A program made the translations under genes and the position numbers. DNA of 15,629 nt from Acidilobaceae archaeon. GTDB lineage: Archaea > Thermoproteota > Thermoprotei_A > Sulfolobales > Acidilobaceae. Shown here in pieces: positions 1 to 5,885 of the stretch (position 1 is its first letter; each line of letters starts with the position of its first letter). The notes beneath the pieces are model-generated. The model searched no databases and had not been told where the DNA came from. It saw only the letters and a list, made by a program, of their open reading frames with translations. Where the stretch lies: NCBI GenBank assembly GCA_026985435.1, contig JALSQL010000030.1, forward strand, positions 1 through 15,629. The letters run 5' to 3'.

Positions 1-56
1 AGCAGCACCGAAACTGCTAGTCCTAGTGCCCCTCCCCCGAGCCACGCCCCCGCCAC
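1..56 (-). CDS. N-terminus of a possible membrane or secreted protein, cut by window edge
   Basis: This is a short open frame on the minus strand that runs off the left edge, starting with GTG at 56. The 19 visible residues (MAGAWLGGGALGLAVSVLL) form an uninterrupted hydrophobic stretch, as in a signal peptide or first membrane segment. A TATA-like ATTTAAC lies about 30 bases upstream at 84-90, the spacing expected for a leaderless archaeal transcript. The fragment is too short to assign a family. It could be chance, because GC-rich DNA often reads as Gly/Ala/Leu. The promoter spacing is the main reason to list it. Confidence 0.3.
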   Translation of the reverse strand, partial: MAGAWLGGGALGLAVSVL

Positions 57-400
57 GCCCAGAGGACCACGCCTGCGAGCCCCGTTAAATCCTAATCTAC
101 AACGCGAGAGCGGGTGGAGCTAGCGGCCGTACCGCGGCCAGCCCACAGGCCTCGGAAGCCCCAGGCCCGCCACACGCTTGACCACCCCAGTAGATCCCGC
201 ACATCTTTAGAGAGTACGAGGAGGTAATGGGGAGATACGGACTTGAAAAGCATTCCGCTAGTGCACATACCTCATAGCCGCAAGAGAGGGCAAACAGCCA
301 CAAACGACCACCACAGGGGTCCCCCACACAGTGTTTGAACGCGGGGCTATCGGGAGTCGAGTTCACACCCGGCGGGCAGGCTGAGGATCTACTCTCCACT
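57..400. other. Stretch with no supportable gene
   Basis: I see no convincing gene here. A minus-strand frame of 100 codons (97-399) exists, but its product is Cys/Pro/Gly-rich with no motif or promoter. A short open stretch near 212-272 on the plus strand reads EYEEVMGRYGL and could be the remnant of a degraded gene, but it is too short to support a call. Base composition is less GC-rich from about 190 onward than in the chromosomal part of the window. Confidence 0.5.
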
Positions 401-472
401 CCTGGGGAAAGGCTAATTGGCCGGTGAGGCCGTGTTTAAGGCGGGTGTACGGGGTTGTCTAAGGTTGTTAGG
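401..472 (+). repeat. Copy A of duplicated vapBC promoter/start segment
   Basis: This 72-base segment recurs almost exactly at 1249-1325. It starts at CCTGGGGAAAGG, covers the TATA-like elements, the TTG start and the first six vapB codons, and ends TTGTTAGG. Compared with copy B, it has one extra A and lacks a tandem duplication of CCGTGT. Similarity ends just inside the antitoxin genes, so the 5' regions are better conserved than the bodies. Confidence 0.9.
413..439 (+). promoter_or_regulatory. Putative vapBC promoter
   Basis: Two TATA-like elements precede the antitoxin: CTAATTGG at 413-420 and GTTTAAG at 433-439. The first is about 38 bases from the TTG start, which would give a short leader. 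The second is only about 19 bases away, closer than usual. The same elements occur before the decayed second vapB, where a 6-base duplication separates them further. Confidence 0.4.
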
Positions 473-649
473 GTGAGGTACGAGAAGGGCGTATTGAGGC
501 CTCTCGATGATGTTGAGTTTAGGGAGGGCGAGGAGTTAGATATAATAGTTGTTCGGAAGAAATTCAGTGGGTTCCGAGAGGAGGCGGGCAGGTACAAGTT
601 CAGGGTAGACCGAGACGTTGTTGAGGAGTTCGTGGAGGAGAGGAGGTAG
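455..649 (+). CDS. vapB: VapB antitoxin, AF2212-like (DUF104) family
   Basis: This is a 64-residue protein of the AF2212-like/DUF104 antitoxin family, which neutralises a PIN-domain RNase toxin and usually autoregulates its operon. The N-terminus MSKVVRVRYEKGVLRPLDDVEF, followed by an acidic EGEELDIIVV strand, is the typical family layout. The acidic and basic C-terminal tail (residues 40-64) would wrap the toxin. The TTG start is chosen because the MSKV(V/I)RV opening is the family norm and the same TTG is kept in the decayed paralogue. The end of the gene carries the purine-rich GAGGAGAGGAGG that serves as ribosome-binding site for the toxin, whose ATG follows the TAG directly. Its codon use is less GC-biased than that of genes to the right. 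Confidence 0.85.
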   Translation: MSKVVRVRYEKGVLRPLDDVEFREGEELDIIVVRKKFSGFREEAGRYKFRVDRDVVEEFVEERR

Positions 650-1123
650 ATGTCTAAGGGAGCTATTCGGGTTGCCGTAGTGGATACTAGTGTCTTCGCT
701 GACTACTACTTCCTCTACCCTAGGAAGCCGGAGAGGCACGAAAGAGCGAGAACTGTTCTAGACATACTATCTAGTCTAGGCCTGCCAGTCTATGAGCCTT
801 TCCTATTCGAGGTAGAGCTTCGAGCTGTGCTTGTGAGGAGAATTAGTCCAGAGCAGGCCCTCAGGATAGCGAGCATAACGCTTGAACACGTGAATGTAAT
901 AAGAGAAGAGCTCATCCACGACAAAGCAGCGGAGGTAGCCCTTCTCACCGGTTGTAGGGCGGTTGACGCATACTACATAGCGGTAGCTAGGCAAGCCAAC
1001 GCGGCTCTAATCACTAACGATAGAGTTATGAGGGATAACGCCCTGAAAGCTGGGGCCGAGTCCTACTACCTACTCGACGATAACGACTACAATACGCTCA
1101 TAATCAATCTAACAATAAGCTAA
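650..1123 (+). CDS. vapC: VapC toxin, PIN-domain ribonuclease
   Basis: This is a 157-residue PIN-domain protein, the usual length for VapC, expected to be a Mg-dependent RNase that blocks translation when freed from VapB. The four acidic positions of the active site are present: D12 in VVDTSVF, E54 or E56 in FEVELRA, D106 in CRAVDAYYIA and D124 in ITNDRVM. Nothing suggests inactivation. It starts directly after the vapB stop (TAG then ATG), so the two are almost certainly co-transcribed and translationally coupled. The RNA target cannot be deduced. Codon use (many ATA, CTA and GTT codons) differs from the GC-rich chromosomal genes, consistent with an accessory module. Confidence 0.9.
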   Translation: MSKGAIRVAVVDTSVFADYYFLYPRKPERHERARTVLDILSSLGLPVYEPFLFEVELRAVLVRRISPEQALRIASITLEHVNVIREELIHDKAAEVALLTGCRAVDAYYIAVARQANAALITNDRVMRDNALKAGAESYYLLDDNDYNTLIINLTIS

Positions 1124-1165
1124 TACAGGCCTATCGATACGGCTGCCTGCAGGGATTCCTAGCCT

Positions 1166-1196
1166 GGGATCTCGGTGCCTCGAGGGCTCGAGACCC
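1166..1196. repeat. Inverted repeat after vapC
   Basis: Two CTCGAG palindromes (1179-1184 and 1187-1192) are separated by GG. They sit inside a larger imperfect hairpin between GGGATCTCG and CGAGACCC. It lies between the intact and decayed vapBC pairs. It could be a transcript-end structure or the scar of a rearrangement. Only the symmetry is certain. Confidence 0.45.
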
Positions 1197-1248
1197 GCGG
1201 TTCCTGTAGGGGCGTGGAGTGTAAGTAGTCCTTTCTGGAGACACGTGG

Positions 1249-1325
1249 CCTGGGGAAGGCTAATTGGCCGGTGAGGCCGTGTCCGTGTTTAAGGCGGGTG
1301 TACGGGGTTGTCTAAGGTTGTTAGG
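1249..1325 (+). repeat. Copy B of duplicated vapBC promoter/start segment
   Basis: This is the second copy of the segment at 401-472. It differs only by loss of one A and by a tandem duplication of CCGTGT at about 1278-1289. It still contains the TTG start (1308) and six vapB codons, but leads into a pseudogene. Confidence 0.9.
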
Positions 1326-1497
1326 ATGAAGTGCAAGGGCGGAGCCTGAGGAGCCTCCTGACCTGGAGGGGGACAGAGAATTTCCTGTTAGAATAGTTGA
1401 TGTAGAAGAGAGGAGAAGGTTACTAGAGAAGTACCGGGGAATCCTAGGCCGCGTATATCCAGAACTTGTGGGGGAGGCGCTTGAGGGGCCGAAAACC
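1308..1497 (+). pseudogene. Decayed second vapB antitoxin (DUF104)
   Basis: This is the remnant of a paralogous antitoxin gene. From the TTG at 1308 the frame matches the intact vapB for six codons and then hits TGA at 1347-1349. In the next frame (from 1336) an open stretch continues through PPDLEGDREFPVRIVDVEE, then RRRLLEKYRGILGRV and YPELVGEALEG. The central acidic strand followed by an (E)KYRGILG helix is the C-terminal pattern of AF2212-like antitoxins. A small deletion near 1327-1335, where the intact copy reads YEKG, explains the frameshift. In this second frame there is no stop before the toxin remnant, so antitoxin and toxin pieces are now fused over 1336-1551. Confidence 0.75.
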
Positions 1498-1500
1498 TCT

Positions 1501-1981
1501 GTGTTATACGTGGATTCTAGCGCCTTAATCTATCTGATTCACGATGTTTGACCAAAGTTCAGCCTTATAGTGGATACAACACTAGCTGACAGCGATAAGG
1601 GTTACACAAGCCTTAGAACGGTGGAAGGAGCCTCGTGCGTCTTAGTTAGGATACAGTTAGGATACATGTAACGGGGCGCTATGGAGTTAAGGGTGTTTAC
1701 CGAGTGTGAGAAACGGTAACCAAGCATGGTTTAGAGTTTGCAAAAACGAGCTAGACGCTATGAATAATTTATTAACTAACTGACTGAATATAATATAGTG
1801 ACGAGGCAGAAGTTCACGGCATGAAATCCGTGACACGATGGTTAGGTTAAATATAATAAATGTAACCTACTCCCAGGAGACGCCGTCATAGCCCTTACGT
1901 GTAAGCACTACGGTATAGATACTATCCCTTATCTTCGATGAGGACTTCAAGAGGGTTCCGCGGCTCAAAGTATTCCCATAA
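1501..1981 (+). pseudogene. Decayed second vapC toxin (PIN domain)
   Basis: This is a full-length but broken PIN-domain toxin gene. The N-terminus is clear: VLYVDSSALIYLIHDV, with the first PIN aspartate. It is followed by an in-frame TGA (1549), then KFSLIVDTTLADSDKGYTS and VEGASCVLVRIQL up to TAA (1669), and a further TAA (1717). The middle is AT-rich and scrambled (about 1740-1860). The C-terminus reappears as NLLPGDAVIALTCKHYGIDTI (1864-1926). After a frameshift near 1927 it continues as IFDEDFKRVPRLKVFP and stops at 1979-1981. The LLPGDA and FDEDF motifs are the third and fourth PIN acidic sites. At least two stops and two frameshifts make it non-functional. It belongs to a different VapC subfamily from the intact toxin. 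Confidence 0.75.
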
Positions 1982-1984
1982 CTC

Positions 1985-2005
1985 TTATTTTAAAAGATAA
2001 AATAA
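1985..2005. repeat. AT-only hairpin
   Basis: TTATTTTA and TAAAATAA form a perfect 8-base stem around AAAGA. It sits between the vapC remnant and the tRNA 3' end. Read on the minus strand, this area is T-rich (TTTATTTTATCTTTT) and may terminate the tRNA transcript. Confidence 0.5.
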
Positions 2006-2010
2006 ATTTT

Positions 2011-2034
2011 TTATAGTTTAAATTTGAACTATAA
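2011..2034. repeat. 24-base AT-rich near-perfect palindrome
   Basis: The sequence is symmetric around 2022/2023, with arms TTATAGTTTAAA and TTTGAACTATAA. Eleven of 12 pairs are Watson-Crick and one is T-G. It lies 45 bases from the tRNA 3' end in the most AT-rich part of the window. It could be a protein-binding site, a recombination-related sequence, or part of a T-rich terminator for the tRNA. Confidence 0.5.
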
Positions 2035-2078
2035 CTATTTTCTGGATGGGAGAGGCATGTATGAGGTGTCTGTTTGTG

Positions 2079-2156
2079 TGGCGGGCCCGCCGGGATTTGA
2101 ACCCGGGACCACCGGCTCCGCAGGCCGGCACTCTATCCTGGCTGAGCTACGGGCCC
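2079..2156 (-). tRNA. tRNA-Arg (anticodon GCG), CCA encoded
   Basis: On the minus strand the sequence folds into a full cloverleaf. The acceptor is GGGCCCG paired with CGGGCCC, the D stem GCTC/GAGT and the anticodon stem CCGGC/GCCGG around loop CTGCGGA. The T stem is CCGGG/CCCGG around TTCAAAT, and the discriminator is G. The loop places GCG at positions 34-36, reading the arginine codon CGC. The 3' CCA is encoded (2079-2081). There is no intron. A TATA-like GCATAAG lies about 40 bases upstream of the mature 5' end (2196-2202), and the downstream DNA is T-rich. The accessory, toxin-bearing region abuts its 3' end, the side used by archaeal integrases. Confidence 0.93.
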
Positions 2157-2238
2157 TCGGCTCCCCCCTGTGGGGGCGTGTGGGTGGGTGGGGGGTCTTA
2201 TGCTCTAGCGACCAGCCAGGCGTGGGGGGTGGCGTTGT

Positions 2239-2574
2239 GTGGGCGCTGTGGAGGCGCTGTTGGAGGTTCTCCGCTGGTACCTCGCCAGGAGGGGCGACAT
2301 AGTGGTCCCCACTGCTAGGGCTGCGGGGCAGGAGAGGGTTAAGGTTGCGTTCCGGGGCCTCTACAGGAGCCTGCCCGACACGCTGGGCTACGCTAGGTTC
2401 ACGGATATCGTTGACGAGATACTCTCGGACCCGGGGGAGCGGGCTAGGCTAGAGGGCCTCGGTGTTAGGGTGGTCGAGGTGGGGGGTGAGCCCTACCTGG
2501 AGGTGCCCCTGGACCTCCTGGAGAGGCTCTGGGGTGAGGTGCAGCGGGGCGGGGGGCGGGGTGCCTACCTGTAG
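2239..2574 (+). CDS. Uncharacterised 111-residue protein
   Basis: I do not recognise this protein. It is mixed helix and strand, soluble, with no Cys, no signal peptide and no membrane segment. Residues 1-60 look helical (EALLEVLRWYLARRG, then FTDIVDEILSDPGERARL), and the second half has a strand-rich VRVVEVGGEPYLEVPLDLLERLW. The layout would suit a small winged-helix or partner-binding protein, but that is only an impression. The GTG at 2239 is the first start after the tRNA promoter region, and GTG at 2248 is the alternative. It is divergent from the tRNA and may share the CTTATGC element near 2198. Its stop overlaps the convergent unknown gene by 10 bases. GC-rich codon use marks it as chromosomal. 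Confidence 0.65.
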   Translation: MGAVEALLEVLRWYLARRGDIVVPTARAAGQERVKVAFRGLYRSLPDTLGYARFTDIVDEILSDPGERARLEGLGVRVVEVGGEPYLEVPLDLLERLWGEVQRGGGRGAYL

Positions 2575-3407
2575 AGCCTCCTGGTCGAGTCCTCGGCTTG
2601 GAGCATTCTTATAACGTCGTGGAAGGCGTCGTCGATGGGCTTGTCGGAGTACGCCACCTCAACCACGGCCTCCGCCATGTCGCGGCTGTAGCCGGCCTTG
2701 TCGAGCATGGCCAGGGCCTTACGCTTGGCCAAGCCGCCCTCCCTGAGCTTCTGGACCGCCTCGACGAGGTTCCTGATGCCGGCGCCTAGGAGTATGGCTT
2801 GGAGGTTCGAGATCTTCTCGGAGTCCTCGGAGTCGAGCTCCGACTCCAGCTCCTCGAGCACCATGGTGACGGTGGCGTGCCCGGATATCAGGTTCATCAC
2901 GGCGCTGAGGAGGCCCGACGCTATGTCGCCCCGCGGCACGAAGAGCGTTGAGAGCTCGAGCTTCCGCTTGACGCCCGAGAGGCGGAGGCTGGCGTAGGGG
3001 TCGTTCATCATCACCCTCTCCATTATCAGCCTGCCGAGCCGCTCGCCGGCAAGCTCGAGGGGCATGTAGAGGGGTATCGAGGCGTCCACTATGGTGAGCC
3101 TGTTGAGCTTGGAGCAGCGGAACACGAACCTGGCCGGGTAGGCCAGCGGCACGGCCTCGAGGGTTGAGAGGTAGGGCTTGTACCCGTCGCTACCCCGGTG
3201 GCACCCGTGGGACTCGTCTACCACGACCCAGGCGATCTTGAAGGCGTCGCTGACGCGCCCGAGGTCCGGGTCGGTCAGGAAGCCGGACTCTATGAGCCTC
3301 TTAACCTCCTCGATACCGCAGCCAGGAGCTTCGCCCAAGGGAGCCCCTGCTCCGCCCTTCAGGGGGCACGCCAGCGGGCCCCCGGGGTCCCTAATATGGT
3401 ATAGCAT
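2565..3407 (-). CDS. Uncharacterised 280-residue protein, Cys-containing N-terminus
   Basis: I do not recognise this protein. It is soluble and has no signal peptide or membrane helix. The N-terminal 100 residues contain C14, C30, C69-H70 (SHGCHRG) and C98, which might bind a metal or form disulfides. A strand-rich middle (residues 85-115, PARFVFRCSKLNRLTIVDASIPLYMPLE) follows. The C-terminal half is helical, with a very acidic linker around residues 185-200 (LEELESELDSEDSEK). It then has two helix pairs, LREGGLAKRKALAMLDKAGYS and AEAVVEVAYSDKPIDDAF, that resemble UBA-like or helix-hairpin repeats. ATG at 3407 lacks a clear ribosome-binding site. A palindromic TATATAT at 3466-3472 could serve it and the divergent ferritin. 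It overlaps the 2239 gene by 10 bases at the tail. Confidence 0.65.
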   Translation of the reverse strand: MLYHIRDPGGPLACPLKGGAGAPLGEAPGCGIEEVKRLIESGFLTDPDLGRVSDAFKIAWVVVDESHGCHRGSDGYKPYLSTLEAVPLAYPARFVFRCSKLNRLTIVDASIPLYMPLELAGERLGRLIMERVMMNDPYASLRLSGVKRKLELSTLFVPRGDIASGLLSAVMNLISGHATVTMVLEELESELDSEDSEKISNLQAILLGAGIRNLVEAVQKLREGGLAKRKALAMLDKAGYSRDMAEAVVEVAYSDKPIDDAFHDVIRMLQAEDSTRRLYR

Positions 3408-3465
3408 GGCATGGCAGGGGGTCTAGGTCTAGTCGGTTGAGAGGTATGGCGTGTATGTACGGGTG

Positions 3466-3472
3466 TATATAT
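3466..3472. promoter_or_regulatory. TATA box of the DPSL gene, possibly bidirectional
   Basis: TATATAT lies 48-54 bases before the DPSL ATG, implying a leader of about 25 bases that includes a GAGGT ribosome-binding site (3506-3510). The symmetric element could also drive the divergent minus-strand gene starting at 3407. Confidence 0.55.
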
Positions 3473-3519
3473 CAGACTAGGTTAGGGAAGCTAAGGTAGA
3501 AGTGTGAGGTGCGAACGAG

Positions 3520-4053
3520 ATGTCTGGGAATCCTAGCATTCTAGGTAAGGAGATCTCACCTAAGGCGGATGTTGGGGCGATCGTGGAGAAGCTCCTCGGA
3601 GCCTACGCCGACGAGTGGGTCGCTGGCTACTACTACATGCTCACAGCGGAGCTCGTGCAGGGGCCCCTCAGCGGCGTGGTGGCCGAGCAGTTCCGCAGGG
3701 AGGCCGAGGAGGAGATAACCAAGCACGCCGCCGCGATAGCCTCCAGGCTGGCGGAGCTAGGTGTGGAGCCCCCCAGGGAGTTCTCGAGGCTCTGGGAGAT
3801 ATCCCCCTGCAAGTACCCCCCGCTACCAGAGGACCCGTACGACGTTGACGGCTTCATCATAGCGGCCGTGAAGGCTGAGGCGTGCGCGGTGAAGGCCTAC
3901 AGGGAGCTCTACGACCTCACCCACGGCGTCGACCCGGTAACAGAGGAGCTAGCGGAGGAGCTACTAGCCGACGAGGTCAGGCACAGGACGGAGCTGATGA
4001 GCCTCCTCACCAGGGACGGCATGGAGAGGCTCCGCCGGGAGCTAGAGGGATAG
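3520..4053 (+). CDS. dpsL: DPS-like (DPSL) thioferritin
   Basis: This is a 177-residue four-helix-bundle protein of the archaeal DPSL (thioferritin) family. The family forms hollow dodecamers that oxidise iron with peroxide and protect DNA from oxidative stress. Likely di-iron ligands are E32 in helix A, E65/H69 in helix B (EITKHA), E120 in helix C (KAEACAVKAY) and E152/H155 in helix D (DEVRH). Two cysteines, C97 and C122, lie 25 residues apart. That matches the redox Cys pair known beside the metal site in Sulfolobus DPSL and separates it from true Dps and bacterioferritin. The helix-B motif is ExxxH rather than the textbook ExxH. A GAGGT site sits 9 bases before the ATG. It is monocistronic, followed by a T-run at 4084-4088. 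Confidence 0.88.
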   Translation: MSGNPSILGKEISPKADVGAIVEKLLGAYADEWVAGYYYMLTAELVQGPLSGVVAEQFRREAEEEITKHAAAIASRLAELGVEPPREFSRLWEISPCKYPPLPEDPYDVDGFIIAAVKAEACAVKAYRELYDLTHGVDPVTEELAEELLADEVRHRTELMSLLTRDGMERLRRELEG

Positions 4054-4082
4054 CCCCGCGCCCCAAGCGCCCGTAGCCCCCC

Positions 4083-4096
4083 GTTTTTCGCTTAAG
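4083..4096 (+). promoter_or_regulatory. T-run (terminator-like) and TATA-like element before the peptidase
   Basis: GTTTTT at 4083-4088 follows the DPSL gene and is a plausible archaeal terminator. CTTAAG at 4091-4096, about 43 bases before the peptidase ATG, is a plausible TATA element. The two signals are adjacent, so the genes are probably separate transcripts. Confidence 0.35.
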
Positions 4097-4136
4097 ACTC
4101 CACCCAAGCCCCGCCCCAGCGGCGGGTGCGCTGCCC

Positions 4137-5852
4137 ATGGGCACAGCCGAGGCCGCCGCTGTGAGGGCCGCCGTCGAGGCGCTGTCAGGCTTCGTGGAGG
4201 CGTACAGGGCCTACCACACCCTGAAGAGGATAACGCTAGAGCACAGGGTCCAGGGGGCCCCCGGCCTCGCCGAGGCGGCCGCCGCGGTGGAGGACACCCT
4301 GCTGGCCGACCCCCTCCTGCCGATCGAGGTCGAGAGGCTGGAGACCTCGCCCTTGGCGATGCCGGCCTGGGTGCCAGCGCCGCCCAGCTGGAGCGTAGAC
4401 TCAGCCTACGTGGAGGCCGCCGGGGCGAGGCTGAGGCTGGAGGGCCACCCCACCCTGGCGGCCGCCCACACCCCGCCCGGGGGGCCCCTGGAGGCCAGCG
4501 TGGTCGAGGTGAGGGAGTGGTGGAGCCCCGAGGCTTACGAGGCCGCCCGGGGCGCCATAGCGCTCGTGGACGGCCCCCAGGACGTTGCGTACACCCTCGC
4601 CAGCCAGGCGGGGGCGGAGGCCCTGCTCCTCTACAGGCGGGGCCTGCCAGGGGACGCGGTGCCCTACAAGGGCCTCTTCCTCCCCCACAGACTCCTATCC
4701 AAGGCCGGCATACCGGCGGCCACCCTCCCCTCGAGCCTGGCCTCCAGCCTGGCGGGTGGCGGGGGCGGGGCGAGGGTGGCGGTGGACTCCACCCTGGGGG
4801 GCCCAGCTAGGATGCCCATAGTCGAGGCAGTCATCCCCGGGAGGGGCTCGGGGCCCAGGGTGGCGGTGGTCGCCCACCTGTGCCACCCCAGGCCGGGGGC
4901 CAACGACAACGCGAGCGGCGCCGCCGCCGTGGTCGAGGCGGCTCTAGCCCTCGGGGAGGCCGTGGAGAGCGGGAGGCTCCCAGCGCCCGGGGGGGACGTG
5001 GTGTTCCTGCTCCTCCCAGAGTATACTGGGAGCGTGTACCTCCTCGAGAGGGGGCTCAGGGTTGACTACGCGCTCAACATAGACATGGTGGGGGTCCCCC
5101 CGGGCCCAGGGGACGGGCCCCTCAGGGTGGTGCCGCCGCCCCCGCCCCTGCCCCTAGAGCCCGCGGCCGCCCTCTACCACGCACTCCTAGCCGCCGGGGG
5201 CGGGGGGTGGACGCTGGTCGCCCACACCAGCGGGAGCGACCACGACTCCTTCAACGCCTACGGAGTGCCAGCGGCCATGCTGAACCAGTGGCCCGACCGC
5301 TACTACCACAGCGACAGGGACGACGCCGACAGGATAAGCCCGGAGAGGCTCCGCCTCGCAGCCCTGGCCGCCGCCTCGGCGGCCTACGCCCTAGCCTCGG
5401 GGCTCCCGAGGCCCGAGTGGTTCGCCGACCACTACACCACCCAGGTGGCCCTGCGCCACGCGGCCAGCGGGGACGAGGCCGCGGCGAGGCTCGCCGCCTC
5501 TACGCTCCGCCTAGCCTACGGGCTCCACCCACGCTCGAGCCCGCCCAGCGACTACAGGCCCGGGGCGCCGGACTCGAGCCTCAGGCTCGAGTCCAGGATA
5601 GTCTCGCCCCAGGCCGTGACCGCGGCCGACCCCCAGGCGGGGGCCCAGCTCCGCCGGGCCATCCACGGCGGCCTGGACGGGTACACGTGGTACCTGATGG
5701 AGCCCGCCATAATGGCCAGCGCCGGGCTCACCCTCCGCGAGGCCCTCACGCTGCAGCACGCCCTCCACGGCGTCAGGCGGGGCCCCAGGCTCGAAGCGCT
5801 GCTAGGCGCCCTCGAGGCCCTAGAGAAGGTGGGCGCCGCGAGGATAGCCTAG
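4137..5852 (+). CDS. M28-type metallopeptidase, DUF4910-like
   Basis: This is a 571-residue predicted zinc aminopeptidase of the M28 clan. Its layout is a helical N-terminus (1-60), an inserted PA-like domain (about 90-220), and the catalytic fold (230-425). The expected metal and catalytic residues are visible: H247 and H250 in AHLCHPRPG, D257 in ANDNASG, E295 in LLPEYTGS, D316 in NIDMVG and H391 in YYHSDRD. The HxxHP...ANDNASG form is that of DUF4910-type peptidases rather than classical M28 aminopeptidases. No signal peptide is seen, so it is probably cytoplasmic and would act on peptides. A proline run at 333-339 is an insertion. The C-terminal 140 residues are helical and unassigned. It converges on the nuclease gene with a 33-base gap. 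Confidence 0.85.
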   Translation: MGTAEAAAVRAAVEALSGFVEAYRAYHTLKRITLEHRVQGAPGLAEAAAAVEDTLLADPLLPIEVERLETSPLAMPAWVPAPPSWSVDSAYVEAAGARLRLEGHPTLAAAHTPPGGPLEASVVEVREWWSPEAYEAARGAIALVDGPQDVAYTLASQAGAEALLLYRRGLPGDAVPYKGLFLPHRLLSKAGIPAATLPSSLASSLAGGGGGARVAVDSTLGGPARMPIVEAVIPGRGSGPRVAVVAHLCHPRPGANDNASGAAAVVEAALALGEAVESGRLPAPGGDVVFLLLPEYTGSVYLLERGLRVDYALNIDMVGVPPGPGDGPLRVVPPPPPLPLEPAAALYHALLAAGGGGWTLVAHTSGSDHDSFNAYGVPAAMLNQWPDRYYHSDRDDADRISPERLRLAALAAASAAYALASGLPRPEWFADHYTTQVALRHAASGDEAAARLAASTLRLAYGLHPRSSPPSDYRPGAPDSSLRLESRIVSPQAVTAADPQAGAQLRRAIHGGLDGYTWYLMEPAIMASAGLTLREALTLQHALHGVRRGPRLEALLGALEALEKVGAARIA

Positions 5853-5885
5853 CAGTCAGGGCACCATGTGAGTCCACCTCCCAGC

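Noticed and set aside
320..360. Possible tRNA 3'-end copy (TTTGAACGCGGGG) as an attachment site
   Set aside because: Only about ten bases resemble the T arm of the tRNA and the flanks do not match, so it is not a credible att duplicate.
97..399. 100-codon minus-strand reading frame
   Set aside because: Cys/Pro/Gly-rich product with no motif, no promoter and codon use unlike neighbouring genes; likely chance.
2024..2318. Plus-strand reading frames across 2024-2318
   Set aside because: They run antisense through the tRNA gene and have no gene-like composition.
3991..4025. Possible C/D box guide RNA (CTGATGAG motif)
   Set aside because: The motif is inside the DPSL coding sequence and no matching D box or internal C'/D' boxes follow at suitable spacing.
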